Positions 8,509 through 18,521 of a stretch of 64,000 nt of DNA are shown in pieces. Origin of the DNA: Streptomyces sp. I6 (GTDB lineage Bacteria; Actinomycetota; Actinomycetes; Streptomycetales; Streptomycetaceae); assembly GCA_003725745.1 (NCBI GenBank), contig RHDP01000001.1:5807501-5871500 (forward strand), read 5' to 3'. The notes below the pieces were generated by a model. The model saw only the letters and a program-made list of their open reading frames with translations, was not told the DNA's origin and searched no databases. How positions within the stretch are numbered: the first letter of the stretch is position 1; each line of letters begins with the position of its first letter. A program made the translations under genes and the position numbers.

Positions 8509-8834
8509 CCGTCCTCGGAGCGCCGCCCGGCCGTCCCCGGCCGCGGTGGCCCCCGGCCGCGGTGTCCGCCCGTGGCCCCGGGCGGTCCGCCCGCGCCGTA
8601 CGGATCGGGCCGCGGCCCGGTCCGTACGGGCACCGGACGCACGGGGCCACGGGCGGACACGAGGGAACAGGTGGTTTCCTTGACACGTGCACACGCGGCG
8701 GACACGCCCGCGGCGGTCCCGCCCACCCCGTCCGTCCCCCTTCTCGGCACCCACGGCCCCCGGGCCGTGGCACTCAAATCCTCCAGGGTCCTGCCGTGCC
8801 CGTACCGCCACTGAGAGACAAAGGACGCACCGCC
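8509..8834. other. Intergenic region between uricase and 8-oxoguanine deaminase
   Basis: 326 bases without a gene I can support. It contains the hairpin at 8596-8629 and, at about 8680, a TTGACA that could be a -35 box without a convincing -10. Short open frames here have no family likeness. Confidence 0.6.
8596..8629. terminator. 34-bp palindrome after uricase
   Basis: Arms CCGTACGGATCGGGCC (8596-8611) and GGCCCGGTCCGTACGG (8614-8629) pair with one G-U wobble and a 2-base centre. Likely terminator or mRNA-stabilising hairpin of the uricase operon. Confidence 0.65.
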
Positions 8835-10226
8835 ATGGCAGCATCGGCAGCAGCCCCGCGCACCGTCATCGAGAACTGCGCGGTCGCGACCGTGGACGCC
8901 GGCGACACCGAGTACGCCTCCGGGCACATCGTCGTCACCGGCAACCGCATCGAGTCGGTCGGCCCCGGCAAGGCCCCCGGGAACCTGGAGAACGTGGTCC
9001 GCCGCGTCGACGCCTCCGGCCACCTCGCCACCCCCGGCCTGGTCAACACGCACCACCACTTCTACCAGTGGATCACCCGCGGCCTCGCCACGGACCACAA
9101 CCTGTTCGACTGGCTGGTCGCGCTCTACCCGACCTGGGCCCGCATCGACGAGCAGATGGCGTACTCCGCGGCACAGGGCTCCCTGGCGATGATGGCCCGC
9201 GGCGGAGTCACCACCGCGATGGACCACCACTACGTCTTCCCGAAGGGCTCCGGCGACCTCTCCGGCGCCATCATCCGGGCCGCGTCCGAGACGGGCGTCC
9301 GCTTCACCCTGGCCCGCGGTTCGATGGACCGCAGCGAGAAGGACGGCGGGCTGCCGCCGGACTTCGCCGTCGAGACCCTCGAAGGCGCCCTGGCCGCCAC
9401 CGAGGAGACCATCGACAAGCACCACGACGCCTCCTTCGACGCGATGACGCAGATCGCCGTCGCACCCTGCTCCCCCTTCTCGGTCTCCACCGAACTGCTC
9501 AGGCAGGGCGCCGAACTGGCCCGCCGCAAGGGCGTGCGCCTCCACACCCACGGCAGCGAGACCGTCGAGGAGGAGAAGTTCTGCCACGAGCTCTTCGGCA
9601 TGGGCCCCACCCGGTACTTCGAGTCCACCGGCTGGCTCGGCGAGGACGTCTGGATGGCGCACTGCGTCCATATGAACGACTCCGACATCGAGGCGTTCGC
9701 CCGGACGAAGACCGGTGTCGCCCACTGCCCCTCGTCCAACGCCCGCCTCGCCGCCGGGATCGCCCGCGTTCCCGACATGCTGAGGGCCGGTGTCCCGGTC
9801 GGCCTCGGTGTCGACGGCACGGCCTCCAACGAGTCCGGGGAACTGCACACCGAACTGCGCAACGCCCTGCTGGTCAACCGCCTCAACCCGGCGCACCGGG
9901 AAGCCGCGCTGACCGCGCGTCAGGCACTGCGGCTGGGCACGTACGGCGGCGCCCAGGTCCTCGGCCGCGCCGCGCAGATCGGCTCCCTGGAGCCGGGCAA
10001 GCTCGCCGACCTGGTGCTCTGGAAGCTGGACACCCTCGCCCACGCCTCCATCGCCGACCCGGTGGCCGCCCTCGTCCTCGGCGCGGCGGCCCCGGTCACG
10101 CTCTCCCTCGTCGGCGGTGAGCCGGTCGTCGAGGACGGCCGGCTGCTCAAGGTCGACGAGGACGCCATCGCCCGCTCCACGCGGAGCGAGGCCCAGCGCC
10201 TCGCGCGGATCGCCGCGCGGGCCTGA
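8835..10226 (+). CDS. 8-oxoguanine deaminase (amidohydrolase family)
   Basis: Zinc-type amidohydrolase of 463 residues expected to deaminate 8-oxoguanine to urate, feeding uricase. Metal-binding motifs visible: NTHHHFYQWITRG (first His cluster), LHTHGSE, WMAHCVH and the late GLGVDGTASNESGELHTE with the catalytic Asp. NTHHHFYQ is the feature I associate with the 8-oxoguanine deaminase branch rather than guanine deaminase or cytosine deaminase. ATG at 8835 follows AAAGGACG. It lies between the uricase operon and a purine permease, which supports a purine salvage/catabolic role. Confidence 0.85.
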   Translation: MAASAAAPRTVIENCAVATVDAGDTEYASGHIVVTGNRIESVGPGKAPGNLENVVRRVDASGHLATPGLVNTHHHFYQWITRGLATDHNLFDWLVALYPTWARIDEQMAYSAAQGSLAMMARGGVTTAMDHHYVFPKGSGDLSGAIIRAASETGVRFTLARGSMDRSEKDGGLPPDFAVETLEGALAATEETIDKHHDASFDAMTQIAVAPCSPFSVSTELLRQGAELARRKGVRLHTHGSETVEEEKFCHELFGMGPTRYFESTGWLGEDVWMAHCVHMNDSDIEAFARTKTGVAHCPSSNARLAAGIARVPDMLRAGVPVGLGVDGTASNESGELHTELRNALLVNRLNPAHREAALTARQALRLGTYGGAQVLGRAAQIGSLEPGKLADLVLWKLDTLAHASIADPVAALVLGAAAPVTLSLVGGEPVVEDGRLLKVDEDAIARSTRSEAQRLARIAARA

Positions 10227-10239
10227 CACCCCCGGTAGT

Positions 10240-10342
10240 CCGGTCGAGGGGGACGGCCCTCGACCGGCGGGCCGTGGACCCGAGCGGGGTCCACGGCAGC
10301 CGCCGCCGGGAGGTGTGCGCCGACACGTCGCACACCTCCCGG
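10240..10342. terminator. Three consecutive perfect stem-loops
   Basis: CCGGTCGAGGG/CCCTCGACCGG at 10240-10267, GCCGTGGACCC/GGGTCCACGGC at 10271-10297 and CCGGGAGGTGTGCG/CGCACACCTCCCGG at 10306-10342. They sit directly after the deaminase stop and before the permease. A triple array is more than a normal terminator needs; it may also protect the deaminase mRNA 3' end. Confidence 0.7.
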
Positions 10343-10491
10343 GGCGGTGACCCTCCCCGTGCCGTCGACCCCACGGCACCTCTCCCTGGGCGCACATCTC
10401 AGCAGCAGCACAACACCCGCACCACGCACCACTTCTGACCTCCCTGACACCCACGTCGGAGCCGACGTGTTAACCGACCGGAGGAATCGCC

Positions 10492-11952
10492 GTGGCAGCC
10501 AAGCCGAGGTTCCGCAAAGACGCAGATGCCGCGCCCGACGACCCGCAGCACCCATCCCCCGGCGACCGGGCACATCCGGGCGGCGGAGACCGCAGGCACC
10601 CGGTCGACGAGACCCTGCCCCCCTTCAGGATGTTCACCAGCGGCCTCCAGCACGTCGCCGCCATGTACGCGGGGGTCGTCGCCCCGCCCATGATCGTCGG
10701 GCCGGCCGTGGGCCTCGGCGCCCGGGACACCGCCTTCCTCATGGGCGCGAGCCTCTTCACCGCCGGCATCGCCACCCTGCTGCAGACGCTGGGCTTCTGG
10801 AAGGTCGGCGCCCGGCTCCCCTTCGTCAACGGCGTCTCGTTCGCCGGCGTCACCCCGATGATCGCCATCGGCAGGGACCGCGGCTACGACGGCATCGCCG
10901 TGATCTTCGGCGCGATCATCGTCGCCAGTGTGCTGGGATTCGTCCTCACACCGTACTTCTCCAGGCTCGTACGGTTCTTCCCACCCGTCGTCACCGGCAC
11001 CGTGATCACCCTGATCGGCGTCTCCCTGCTGCCCGTCGCCTTCAACTGGGCCCAGGGCGGCGACTCCGCGGCACCCGGCTACGGCTCGGCGGAGAACATC
11101 GGCATGGCCGCACTCACCCTTCTCATCGTGCTCGCGCTGCGGAAACTGCTGCGCGGGTTCCTGCAGCAGATCGCCATTCTCCTCGGCCTCCTCGCGGGCA
11201 CGCTGATCGCCGTCCCGCTCGGGATGACCGGCCTGGACGCCCTGCGCGGTGCGGACGTGTTCGGCTTCCCCACCCCGTTCCACTTCGGTGCCCCGCAGTT
11301 CGAGACCGCCGCGATCGTCTCCATGTGCATCGTCATGCTCGTCTGCATGACCGAGTCCACCGCCGACATGCTCGCCCTCGGCCGGATCGTGGACCGTCCC
11401 GCCGACGAGCGGACCATCGAGGGCGGACTGCGCGCCGACACCCTGGGCAGCGCGATCAGCCCCCTGTTCAACGGCTTCATGTGCAGCGCCTTCGCACAGA
11501 ACATCGGCCTGGTCGCGATGACGAAGGTCCGCAGCCGGTTCGTGGTGGCCGCCGGAGGCGGCATCCTGATCCTGCTCGGCCTCTGTCCCGTGGCGGCCTC
11601 GGTCATCGCCCTGGTCCCGCTGCCGGTCCTCGGCGGCGCCGGCATCGTCCTCTTCGGCTCGGTCGCCGCCAGCGGCATCCAGACACTGGCCGCGGCAGCC
11701 CTGGAGAAGGGCGAGAACGCGTTGATCGTGGCGGCCTCCGTGGGCATCGGGCTGATCCCGATCGCCGCGCCCGGCTTCTACCACGCCTTCCCGAAGGACC
11801 TCCTGGTGGTGCTCGACTCCGGCATCTCGACCGGCTGCGTGGTCGCCATCGTGCTGAACCTGGCCTTCAACCACCTGGGCAGCGGGACGCGATCCGCCGG
11901 GACGGCACCGGGCGGGCCGGGACGGGACCCGGATCCGGTTCCGGTGCACTGA
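10492..11952 (+). CDS. NCS2-family purine (urate/xanthine) permease
   Basis: A 486-residue membrane transporter of the nucleobase:cation symporter-2 family with about 12-14 helices. Family hallmarks are QHVAAMYAGVVAPPMIVG near the N-terminus, VCMTESTADMLALGRIVDRP in the middle, and SAFAQNIGLVAMTKVRSRFV, the QNxGxxxxT purine-binding motif. The first 35 residues are a charged cytoplasmic tail. GTG start at 10492 with GGAGGAA upstream. Linked to the uricase and deaminase genes, so urate or xanthine is the probable substrate; specificity is inference. Confidence 0.9.
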   Translation: MAAKPRFRKDADAAPDDPQHPSPGDRAHPGGGDRRHPVDETLPPFRMFTSGLQHVAAMYAGVVAPPMIVGPAVGLGARDTAFLMGASLFTAGIATLLQTLGFWKVGARLPFVNGVSFAGVTPMIAIGRDRGYDGIAVIFGAIIVASVLGFVLTPYFSRLVRFFPPVVTGTVITLIGVSLLPVAFNWAQGGDSAAPGYGSAENIGMAALTLLIVLALRKLLRGFLQQIAILLGLLAGTLIAVPLGMTGLDALRGADVFGFPTPFHFGAPQFETAAIVSMCIVMLVCMTESTADMLALGRIVDRPADERTIEGGLRADTLGSAISPLFNGFMCSAFAQNIGLVAMTKVRSRFVVAAGGGILILLGLCPVAASVIALVPLPVLGGAGIVLFGSVAASGIQTLAAAALEKGENALIVAASVGIGLIPIAAPGFYHAFPKDLLVVLDSGISTGCVVAIVLNLAFNHLGSGTRSAGTAPGGPGRDPDPVPVH

Positions 11953-11959
11953 GGCACCC

Positions 11960-12001
11960 GGCCGTCCCCGTGCGGCGGCGAACCCCGCACGGGGGACGGC
12001 C
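11960..12001. terminator. Stem-loop after the purine permease
   Basis: Arms GGCCGTCCCCGTGCGG (11960-11975) and CCGCACGGGGGACGGCC (11985-12001) pair with one bulged G. It lies 8 bases after the permease stop. Confidence 0.7.
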
Positions 12002-12161
12002 GCCGCACGGCCGCCGGATGCGCGGCCTGCCTCCGCCGGACGGGGGACGAGCCCCGCCGGCTGCGCGGCGCCGGTCGGCCCACCGGCGGTCCGTCCCCCG
12101 ATCGGGCGAGGGACCGCTCGGACGGGCCCGCCGTCCCGGTGAACACCCATACGCTCCCCGG

Positions 12162-14318
12162 GTGACTCGTACCACTGCCCCGAACACCGGCCTCGACGCA
12201 TTCCTCGCCTGGGCGGAGAGTGAGCGGCGGACCGCCCTCCCGCCCCGCCCCGCGGACGCGGTGCTGACCCTGCTGGCGCTGCACGGCGCGGACCGCCGTG
12301 CGGGCGTACCCGAGCCGACGCCCGAGCTGGTGCGCCGGGTGCTCGTCGAGGATCTGCCCCTGCTGCTGTGGGCGAGCCCGGACGAGGCCGCCGCCGTCCC
12401 GTCCGTGCTCACGGCGCTGGCCGACCGCGTGCGCGCGGCGGGCCGGCTGAACGCCAAGCGCCATGCGCGCGTCCTCGCCGCGGTGGAGGAAGCCGTACCG
12501 GTGTTCATGGAGGCCCACGGCGATCCCTTCCGTCTGACCTGGCCCCGCTGGTACGCGTCGCTGATGCGGGCGGACGGTGTCGCGGCGGACGACCCCGGGG
12601 CGGTGAGCGCCTGGCTCGCCGCGTTCGACGCCGTCCCCCGTGCGCAGCGGGCGGCGCTCCCCGAACCCCTGCACCGCGCGGACGTCGCGGCCACCACCTT
12701 CGCGGCCCGCGTCGGGCTCGCCGGCACGATGCTGGAGGCCTTCGCCCGCGACGTCGAAGGCCCCTCGCCCGCGGGGCCGCTGCTGTCCGCGGCGTCCGTC
12801 CTGGATGCCGACCGCCCCGAGGACGCGCTGGCGTCCGAGCTGGACGCGCTGGGAGCGGGCCTGTCCGACCGCTGGACGGCGGCGGGGCTGGCCGAAGCGC
12901 TGTCCGGCCCGTACGCCGCTCTCGCCCCCGGTCCCGAGGCGCTGCCGCACCTCCTCCTCGGCGACCGCTTTCTCGACGAACACCTCAACCACTACGGCTG
13001 TGCCTCGGCGGCGCTGCCCCCGCCCGCTGCGCTGCCCGGCCCCGATGAGATCGGGGTGCTGCTGCGGGCGGCCCCGCTGCCCGCAGCGCTCGCGGCCGGG
13101 AGCGACGACGTCCGCGACCTCGCCGAACTGTGCGGCTTCCCCGGACCCGCCGAGGCCGTCTGGAGCGACGGCACTCCGCGGGAACTCGTCGAACTCGCCG
13201 CCGATGTGCTCGCCGCCCTCGTGGAGCGCGTCGCCTCGCACTCCGACCCGGCCGGCCCCGCGGACGAGGAGTACGGCCTCGACGCCGCGCATGTGCTCTA
13301 CGGGCTGTACGCGCGCGGCGGCACCCCCGATTCCGTGGCCCGCCGGGCGTCCGGCCACATCGACCTGGTCGTCCCCCGCGACCTGGAGGACGCCCCGGCG
13401 ACCGTCCCGGCCGCGGCCCCACCCGGGTACCGGACGCCCGCGCTCGCCGAACTGTCCGTCCTGCTCGGCATCCCCGGCCTCACCGAGGACGACCGGTCGG
13501 CGGTCGACGGCCCGGCCCGGGCGCTCGCCGCGGTGGTCGACGAGCTGGCCGGGACCGGCTGCGTCTTCCGCACCGGCGACGCGTACGGGCTCACCCCGCT
13601 CGGCAACGCCGTCGTCCGCCATGTCCTCGCCGTGAACCGTGTCGCCGCCCCCGACGAGCACGAGCTGGTCTCGTGGGACGCGGAACGAACCGTCAGGGCC
13701 GTCCAGTACTGGCCGCCAGCCGTCGCCGCCACGGCCCTCACCGCGTGGACGACGGCCCGGGGCGCCACCGACGCGGTGTGGAGCGAGCTGCTGGACGCCG
13801 TCTCCGCGGCCAAGTCCGCCGACTTCCACCACACGCTCACCGCGGATCTCTTCTCGCATCTGGACCGCGCGGGCATCCCCGGCGGGCCGCTGCGCTCCGC
13901 GCTCGAGGATCCCGTCATCGGAGCGTACGTGCACCGTCTCCTCCACTCCCGGGGCGAACCCGCGGACCAGGGCCTGGTGCCCCTCACCGCTCGCGCCCTG
14001 CTCCTGCTGGAGGAACTGGACGCCTGCTGGGCGGCCGATATGCAGGCCTCCGTGGCCGCCCGGGACCGCGCCCCGGAGCCGGCCCCCACCGCCCTGATCG
14101 ACGCCTTCGACGAGGCCGCCGCAGGCTGGCCGGGCGGCGCCGCCTCCCTGCTGCCGGCGCTGACGGACGCCGATCCGGCGACCGCGGTCCGCGTCCTGGA
14201 GGACCTGCGCGAACACCATCCCGACGGCAGGGTGGCAGACGGGTCGGCGCACGCCCTGAAGGCGGCGAAGGCGACCGTGAAACGGTCCGCGGCGCGCCGC
14301 CGCGGCTCGGCATGGTGA
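12162..14318 (+). CDS. Large uncharacterised protein, 718 aa
   Basis: Starts GTG at 12162 (VTRTTAPNTGLDAFLAWAES). The sequence is an almost wholly helical, Ala/Leu/Asp-rich protein without signal peptide or membrane segments. It has repeated helical pairs such as LVRRVLVEDLPLLLWASPDE and ALVERVASHSDP. Around residue 450-470 (VVDELAGTGCVFRTGDAYGL followed by TPLGNAVVRHVL) it looks like a winged-helix tail. The C-terminus is basic (KAAKATVKRSAARRRGSAW). It resembles large cytoplasmic Streptomyces proteins of unknown function; I assign no role. Its stop is 11 bases upstream of the SelT-like gene, so they may be co-transcribed. Confidence 0.85.
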   Translation: MTRTTAPNTGLDAFLAWAESERRTALPPRPADAVLTLLALHGADRRAGVPEPTPELVRRVLVEDLPLLLWASPDEAAAVPSVLTALADRVRAAGRLNAKRHARVLAAVEEAVPVFMEAHGDPFRLTWPRWYASLMRADGVAADDPGAVSAWLAAFDAVPRAQRAALPEPLHRADVAATTFAARVGLAGTMLEAFARDVEGPSPAGPLLSAASVLDADRPEDALASELDALGAGLSDRWTAAGLAEALSGPYAALAPGPEALPHLLLGDRFLDEHLNHYGCASAALPPPAALPGPDEIGVLLRAAPLPAALAAGSDDVRDLAELCGFPGPAEAVWSDGTPRELVELAADVLAALVERVASHSDPAGPADEEYGLDAAHVLYGLYARGGTPDSVARRASGHIDLVVPRDLEDAPATVPAAAPPGYRTPALAELSVLLGIPGLTEDDRSAVDGPARALAAVVDELAGTGCVFRTGDAYGLTPLGNAVVRHVLAVNRVAAPDEHELVSWDAERTVRAVQYWPPAVAATALTAWTTARGATDAVWSELLDAVSAAKSADFHHTLTADLFSHLDRAGIPGGPLRSALEDPVIGAYVHRLLHSRGEPADQGLVPLTARALLLLEELDACWAADMQASVAARDRAPEPAPTALIDAFDEAAAGWPGGAASLLPALTDADPATAVRVLEDLREHHPDGRVADGSAHALKAAKATVKRSAARRRGSAW

Positions 14319-14329
14319 GGAGGGGACGG

Positions 14330-14755
14330 GTGCCCGGGGCAGACGGCATGGCCGAACGCGCGGCGGAGCCGGCGGCGGCCGCCCACCGGTTGCCGATCGG
14401 GTACTGCGCCCGGTGCCGCCGGCTGCCCCGCGCCGAGTGGTTCGCCCAGGAAGTCCTCGGCACCTTCGACCCCTCAGGGCTCGCCGAGGCCGCGCTGAAG
14501 CCGGGGGTCGGGGGCGGGTTCGTGGTACGGGGCGACGGCGAGGCCGTCTGGGACCGGTGCGAGCAGGGCTTTCCCGAGCCGGCCGCGGTGAGACGGGCCG
14601 CCAGGGACCGGGCCGGGCGCGGGAGGACGCTGGGCCACGGCGAACGGCAGGGCGCCGCGGCGCCCTGCCGTCACCCGTCCTGTCCCGGGTGCGGCGCGGA
14701 CACGAAACGCACCCGGAACATCTTCGGCCACCACTTGCCGGTCAACAGGAACTGA
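14330..14755 (+). CDS. SelT/SelW/SelH (Rdx)-family protein with missing stop codon
   Basis: The core, GYCARCRRLPRAEWFAQEV followed by LKPGVGGGFVVRGDGE and VWDRCEQGFPEP, is the Rdx thioredoxin-like fold with a CxxC redox pair near residue 30. Bacterial members are about 90-100 residues and end near LGHSE. Here LGHGER is followed by an open frame through the terminator palindrome at 14645 and into the 3' end of the convergent gene, giving 141 residues. No stop trinucleotide occurs in any frame from 14600 to 14645. GTG 14330 is chosen because GAGGAGGGG lies 6 bases before it; ATG 14348 also fits. Confidence 0.7.
   Translation: MPGADGMAERAAEPAAAAHRLPIGYCARCRRLPRAEWFAQEVLGTFDPSGLAEAALKPGVGGGFVVRGDGEAVWDRCEQGFPEPAAVRRAARDRAGRGRTLGHGERQGAAAPCRHPSCPGCGADTKRTRNIFGHHLPVNRN
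14645..14670. terminator. Perfect 26-bp palindrome, bidirectional terminator
   Basis: CGGCAGGGCGCCG and its exact complement without a spacer. The palindrome ends one base before the stop codon of the minus-strand glutamine cyclotransferase and serves the convergent plus-strand SelT-like gene as well. Confidence 0.75.
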
Positions 14756-15515
14756 CCGGTCCCCGGGACGGCCGCGATCCCGTTGAGGACGTCCGCGCGC
14801 CGCCGCTCGGCCGCGCTGAGCAGACCGGGCGCGGTGATCTCCCCCGTCACACGGCCGGTGCCGGCGTCGATCCGTACGATCCGGTCGGTGGCCCAGATGT
14901 TGGCGTAGACGACGTCGCCGACGCACTCCAGTTCGTTGAGCCGGTCCACCGGCCGCCCGTCGAGGGTGACGACGACCGAGCCCCTCCTCCTGAGGGTCGC
15001 GGGGTCCCGGAAGTCGAGCCGGGAGGAGCCGTCGCTCGTCACCAGGCGGCCCCGGTGCGGCTGGTGGCAGATTCCCCAGCCCTCGCGGTCGTAGGGCACC
15101 CGCCGCAGCTCTGCCAGGGTCCTGGCGTCGCGTTCGATCGCGATGCCGTCGCGCCAGGTCAGCTGCCACAGCGTCGCCCCCGTCACGGTGATCCCCTCAC
15201 CGAACAGCTGCGCCGGGAGCCGTGCGCGCCGTGTCGGCGGGGCGCCCGGCGGGCCCGACGAGATCGTCGACCGGCCGGCGATGCCCGTCCCTTCGTAGAG
15301 GGTGCCGTGGGCCATCTCCAGGCCCTGCGTGAAGGCCTCGGGTCGTGCGGCAGTGTCTGGAGGACCTCGGCCCGCAGGCGCTCGACCGGTGCCGCGGCCC
15401 GGCCGCGCACCTCCGCACCCCGGCCACCGGCCCCACCACCCGCCGCGCACGAACTCACCAAGGCGCCCGCGGCGAGGGCCAGGGAGACCGCGGGGGCCAC
15501 GAACGCGACACGCAT
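14671..15515 (-). CDS. Secreted glutamine cyclotransferase (glutaminyl-peptide cyclotransferase), one apparent frameshift
   Basis: Beta-propeller enzyme forming N-terminal pyroglutamate. The ATG at 15515 opens a lipoprotein-type signal (MRVAFVAPAVSLALAAGALV then SSCAAGG). After one frame change near 15343 the enzyme continues with EAFTQGLEMAHGTLYEGTGI, the family's opening motif. Later come LTWRDGIAIERDARTL, EGWGICHQP, RLNELECVGDVVYANIWATD and LLTGKWWPKMFRVRF. The break lies in CACGACCCGAGG; one extra C restores HDPEAF and makes the length 846 bases. Convergent with the SelT-like gene. Confidence 0.85.
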
Positions 15516-15615
15516 GCCCCGCACACTCGCACGACGCCGCAGCGCGGGCGGGTGTGCCTCCACCGGCTCACCCGGGGATTCGCCCCTCTGCCGCATTCCG
15601 TGCCGCGGTTTCCGC

Positions 15616-15666
15616 ACGGGAGGAGCTCCCGGACAGCGTGGGTGCTGTTCCGGGAGCTTCTCCCGT
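15616..15666. terminator. Long stem-loop, about 22 bp
   Basis: ACGGGAGGAGCTCCCGGACAGC-type left arm and GCTGTTCCGGGAGCTTCTCCC-type right arm pair with one mismatch and one bulge. Placed after the anchor-like fragment on the minus strand. Confidence 0.6.
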
Positions 15667-15701
15667 ACGGCGGGTGCCGTCGTGCGATGCGTCAGCCCCG
15701 G

Positions 15702-15960
15702 TCAGCCCCGCTGGGAGGCGCTGCGCCGGCGCTTGGCGACGACCAGCGCGCCGCCCCCGAGCAGCAGCAGACCGCCGGTCGCGGTGAGCAGGGCCACCGT
15801 TGCGTCGGACGAGCCGGTGTCGGCCGGCGTGTCCTCGCCGTTGCCCGAGGAGTCGCCGCCGGACTCGCCGCCGTCGTCATCGTGCTCGTCATCGTCGTCG
15901 TGACCGTCGTGACAGCGACCGTCGCGGTCGTGTCCGCCGCCCCGGCGCTGTGCGGTGCCG
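15702..15960 (-). pseudogene. C-terminal remnant of a surface-anchored protein (LPXTG-like tail), no start found
   Basis: Reading leftwards, the frame gives an acidic His/Asp/Gly-rich stretch (HDGHDDDDEHDDGG then ESGGDSSGNGED). It is followed by TPADTGSSDATV, a hydrophobic helix (ALLTATGGLLLLGGGALVV) and a basic end AKRRRSASQRG. That order is a sortase sorting signal with PADTG in place of LPxTG/LAxTG. No ATG, GTG or TTG precedes it in frame before the malate synthase stop at 15988. It is either a gene fragment or a short gene broken by an indel. Confidence 0.45.
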
Positions 15961-15987
15961 GGGTGACGGGCCGTGACGGCCGGGGGC

Positions 15988-17609
<1,622 letters not shown>

Positions 17610-17909
17610 GAGCTGTCACTTCCTTCAGCGAGCTGCACGGGCGGTAGGGCGGCTGTCGGCGCACAGGGAAACGGCACTCGGTGCCAGGCTTCGGGGAGTG
17701 CGGCCGAGGGCGCCGTTGGTCGGTTGGGCGCTTCTGATCTGTGGATACTAGTTATCGCATGGTGGAAGTACAAGGTTTGTTGACGTCGAGATTCTCCCTC
17801 TCGACATATCGTGGCGCTCGGTGCCAGGAGCCTCACGTGACGCGACGCGACCCCACGTGGTGCGGGTGCGGGTGCGGGTGCGGATCGCGGGAGCATGGGC
17901 TCGTCCGGC
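17610..17909. other. Upstream region of malate synthase
   Basis: 300 bases between the malate synthase start and the end of the MobA-like gene. It contains the promoter and operator at 17745-17784. No gene seen. Confidence 0.65.
17745..17784 (-). promoter_or_regulatory. aceB promoter with AllR-type operator
   Basis: On the minus strand, TTGTAC (-35, 17773-17768), a 17-base spacer and TAGTAT (-10, 17750-17745) form a textbook promoter. Overlapping the -35 is GTCAACAAACCTTGTAC (17784-17768), which shares TCAACAAAC with the uraD operator. The left half-site is perfect and the right half degenerate. Repression by the IclR-family regulator at 20496 is the likely function. Confidence 0.6.
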
Positions 17910-18521
17910 TCACTCGAGGTGTGCCAGATCCTCGGGTGTGTCGATGTCGTACGCCTCCGCCACGTCCCCGCACTCGACGAGCGTGATCTCCTTCTCGTGC
18001 TCGGCCAGATAGTCCCGTGCGCCGCGGTCGCCCGAGGCGCGCTCCGCCACGGCCTCCCAGCGCCGGGCGCCGATCAGCACGGGATGCCCCCGGCGGCCGT
18101 CGTACGCCGCCGACACCAGCGCGGACGGCGAGTCGCAGGCCGCCACGATCCTGGCCACGGCCGCGGCCCCGATGCCGGGCTGGTCCACCAGTGACACCAG
18201 GGCCGCGTCCTGGGCCCCGCCCGCGGTGGCCAGCGACGCCAGCCCGGCGCGCAGCGAGGAGCCCATACCCTCCTCCCAGTCCGGGTTCACGGAAACGACA
18301 CAGCCCGCCAGGTCGGCCCGCCGCAGTACCTCGTCCGCCGCAGCCCCCAGGACGACGTGCACGGACCGGCAGCCGCCCGCCCGCAGGACCCGCACCGCGT
18401 TCTCCACCAGGGGGCGTCCACGGTGCTCGAGCAGCGCCTTCGGGCGGCCGCCCAGCCGCCGCCCGCCGCCCGCCGCCAGTACCAGCCCTGCGACCTGCGG
18501 CTTGTCTGAAGTGTGAGCCAT
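17910..18521 (-). CDS. MobA/MocA-like nucleotidyltransferase
   Basis: A 203-residue NTP-transferase fold protein. The N-terminal signature AGLVLAAGGGRRLGGRPKAL binds the nucleotide; LVSLVDQPGIGAAAVARIV carries the metal-binding Asp; YDGRRGHPVLIG and YDIDTPEDL complete the molybdenum-cofactor cytidylyl/guanylyl-transferase pattern. Such proteins mature xanthine dehydrogenase-type enzymes, which fits a purine-catabolism neighbourhood, but no dehydrogenase genes are in this window. Monocistronic on the minus strand. Confidence 0.85.
   Translation of the reverse strand: MAHTSDKPQVAGLVLAAGGGRRLGGRPKALLEHRGRPLVENAVRVLRAGGCRSVHVVLGAAADEVLRRADLAGCVVSVNPDWEEGMGSSLRAGLASLATAGGAQDAALVSLVDQPGIGAAAVARIVAACDSPSALVSAAYDGRRGHPVLIGARRWEAVAERASGDRGARDYLAEHEKEITLVECGDVAEAYDIDTPEDLAHLE

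Larger units (their letters stand above)
15516..15987. other. Gene-poor interval with a hairpin and an anchor-like C-terminal fragment
   Basis: Between the cyclotransferase start and the malate synthase stop. It holds the hairpin at 15616-15666 and an open frame ending at 15702 that encodes a wall-anchor-like tail (separate entry). I see no complete gene. Confidence 0.6.

Noticed and set aside
8412-10454. 680-aa open frame on the minus strand opposite the 8-oxoguanine deaminase
   Set aside because: Gly/Arg/Val-rich shadow frame caused by high G+C; the plus strand carries a clear amidohydrolase.
11778-14252. 824-aa minus-strand open frame opposite the large unknown protein
   Set aside because: Shadow frame; the plus-strand frame has better composition, a start and a following coupled gene.
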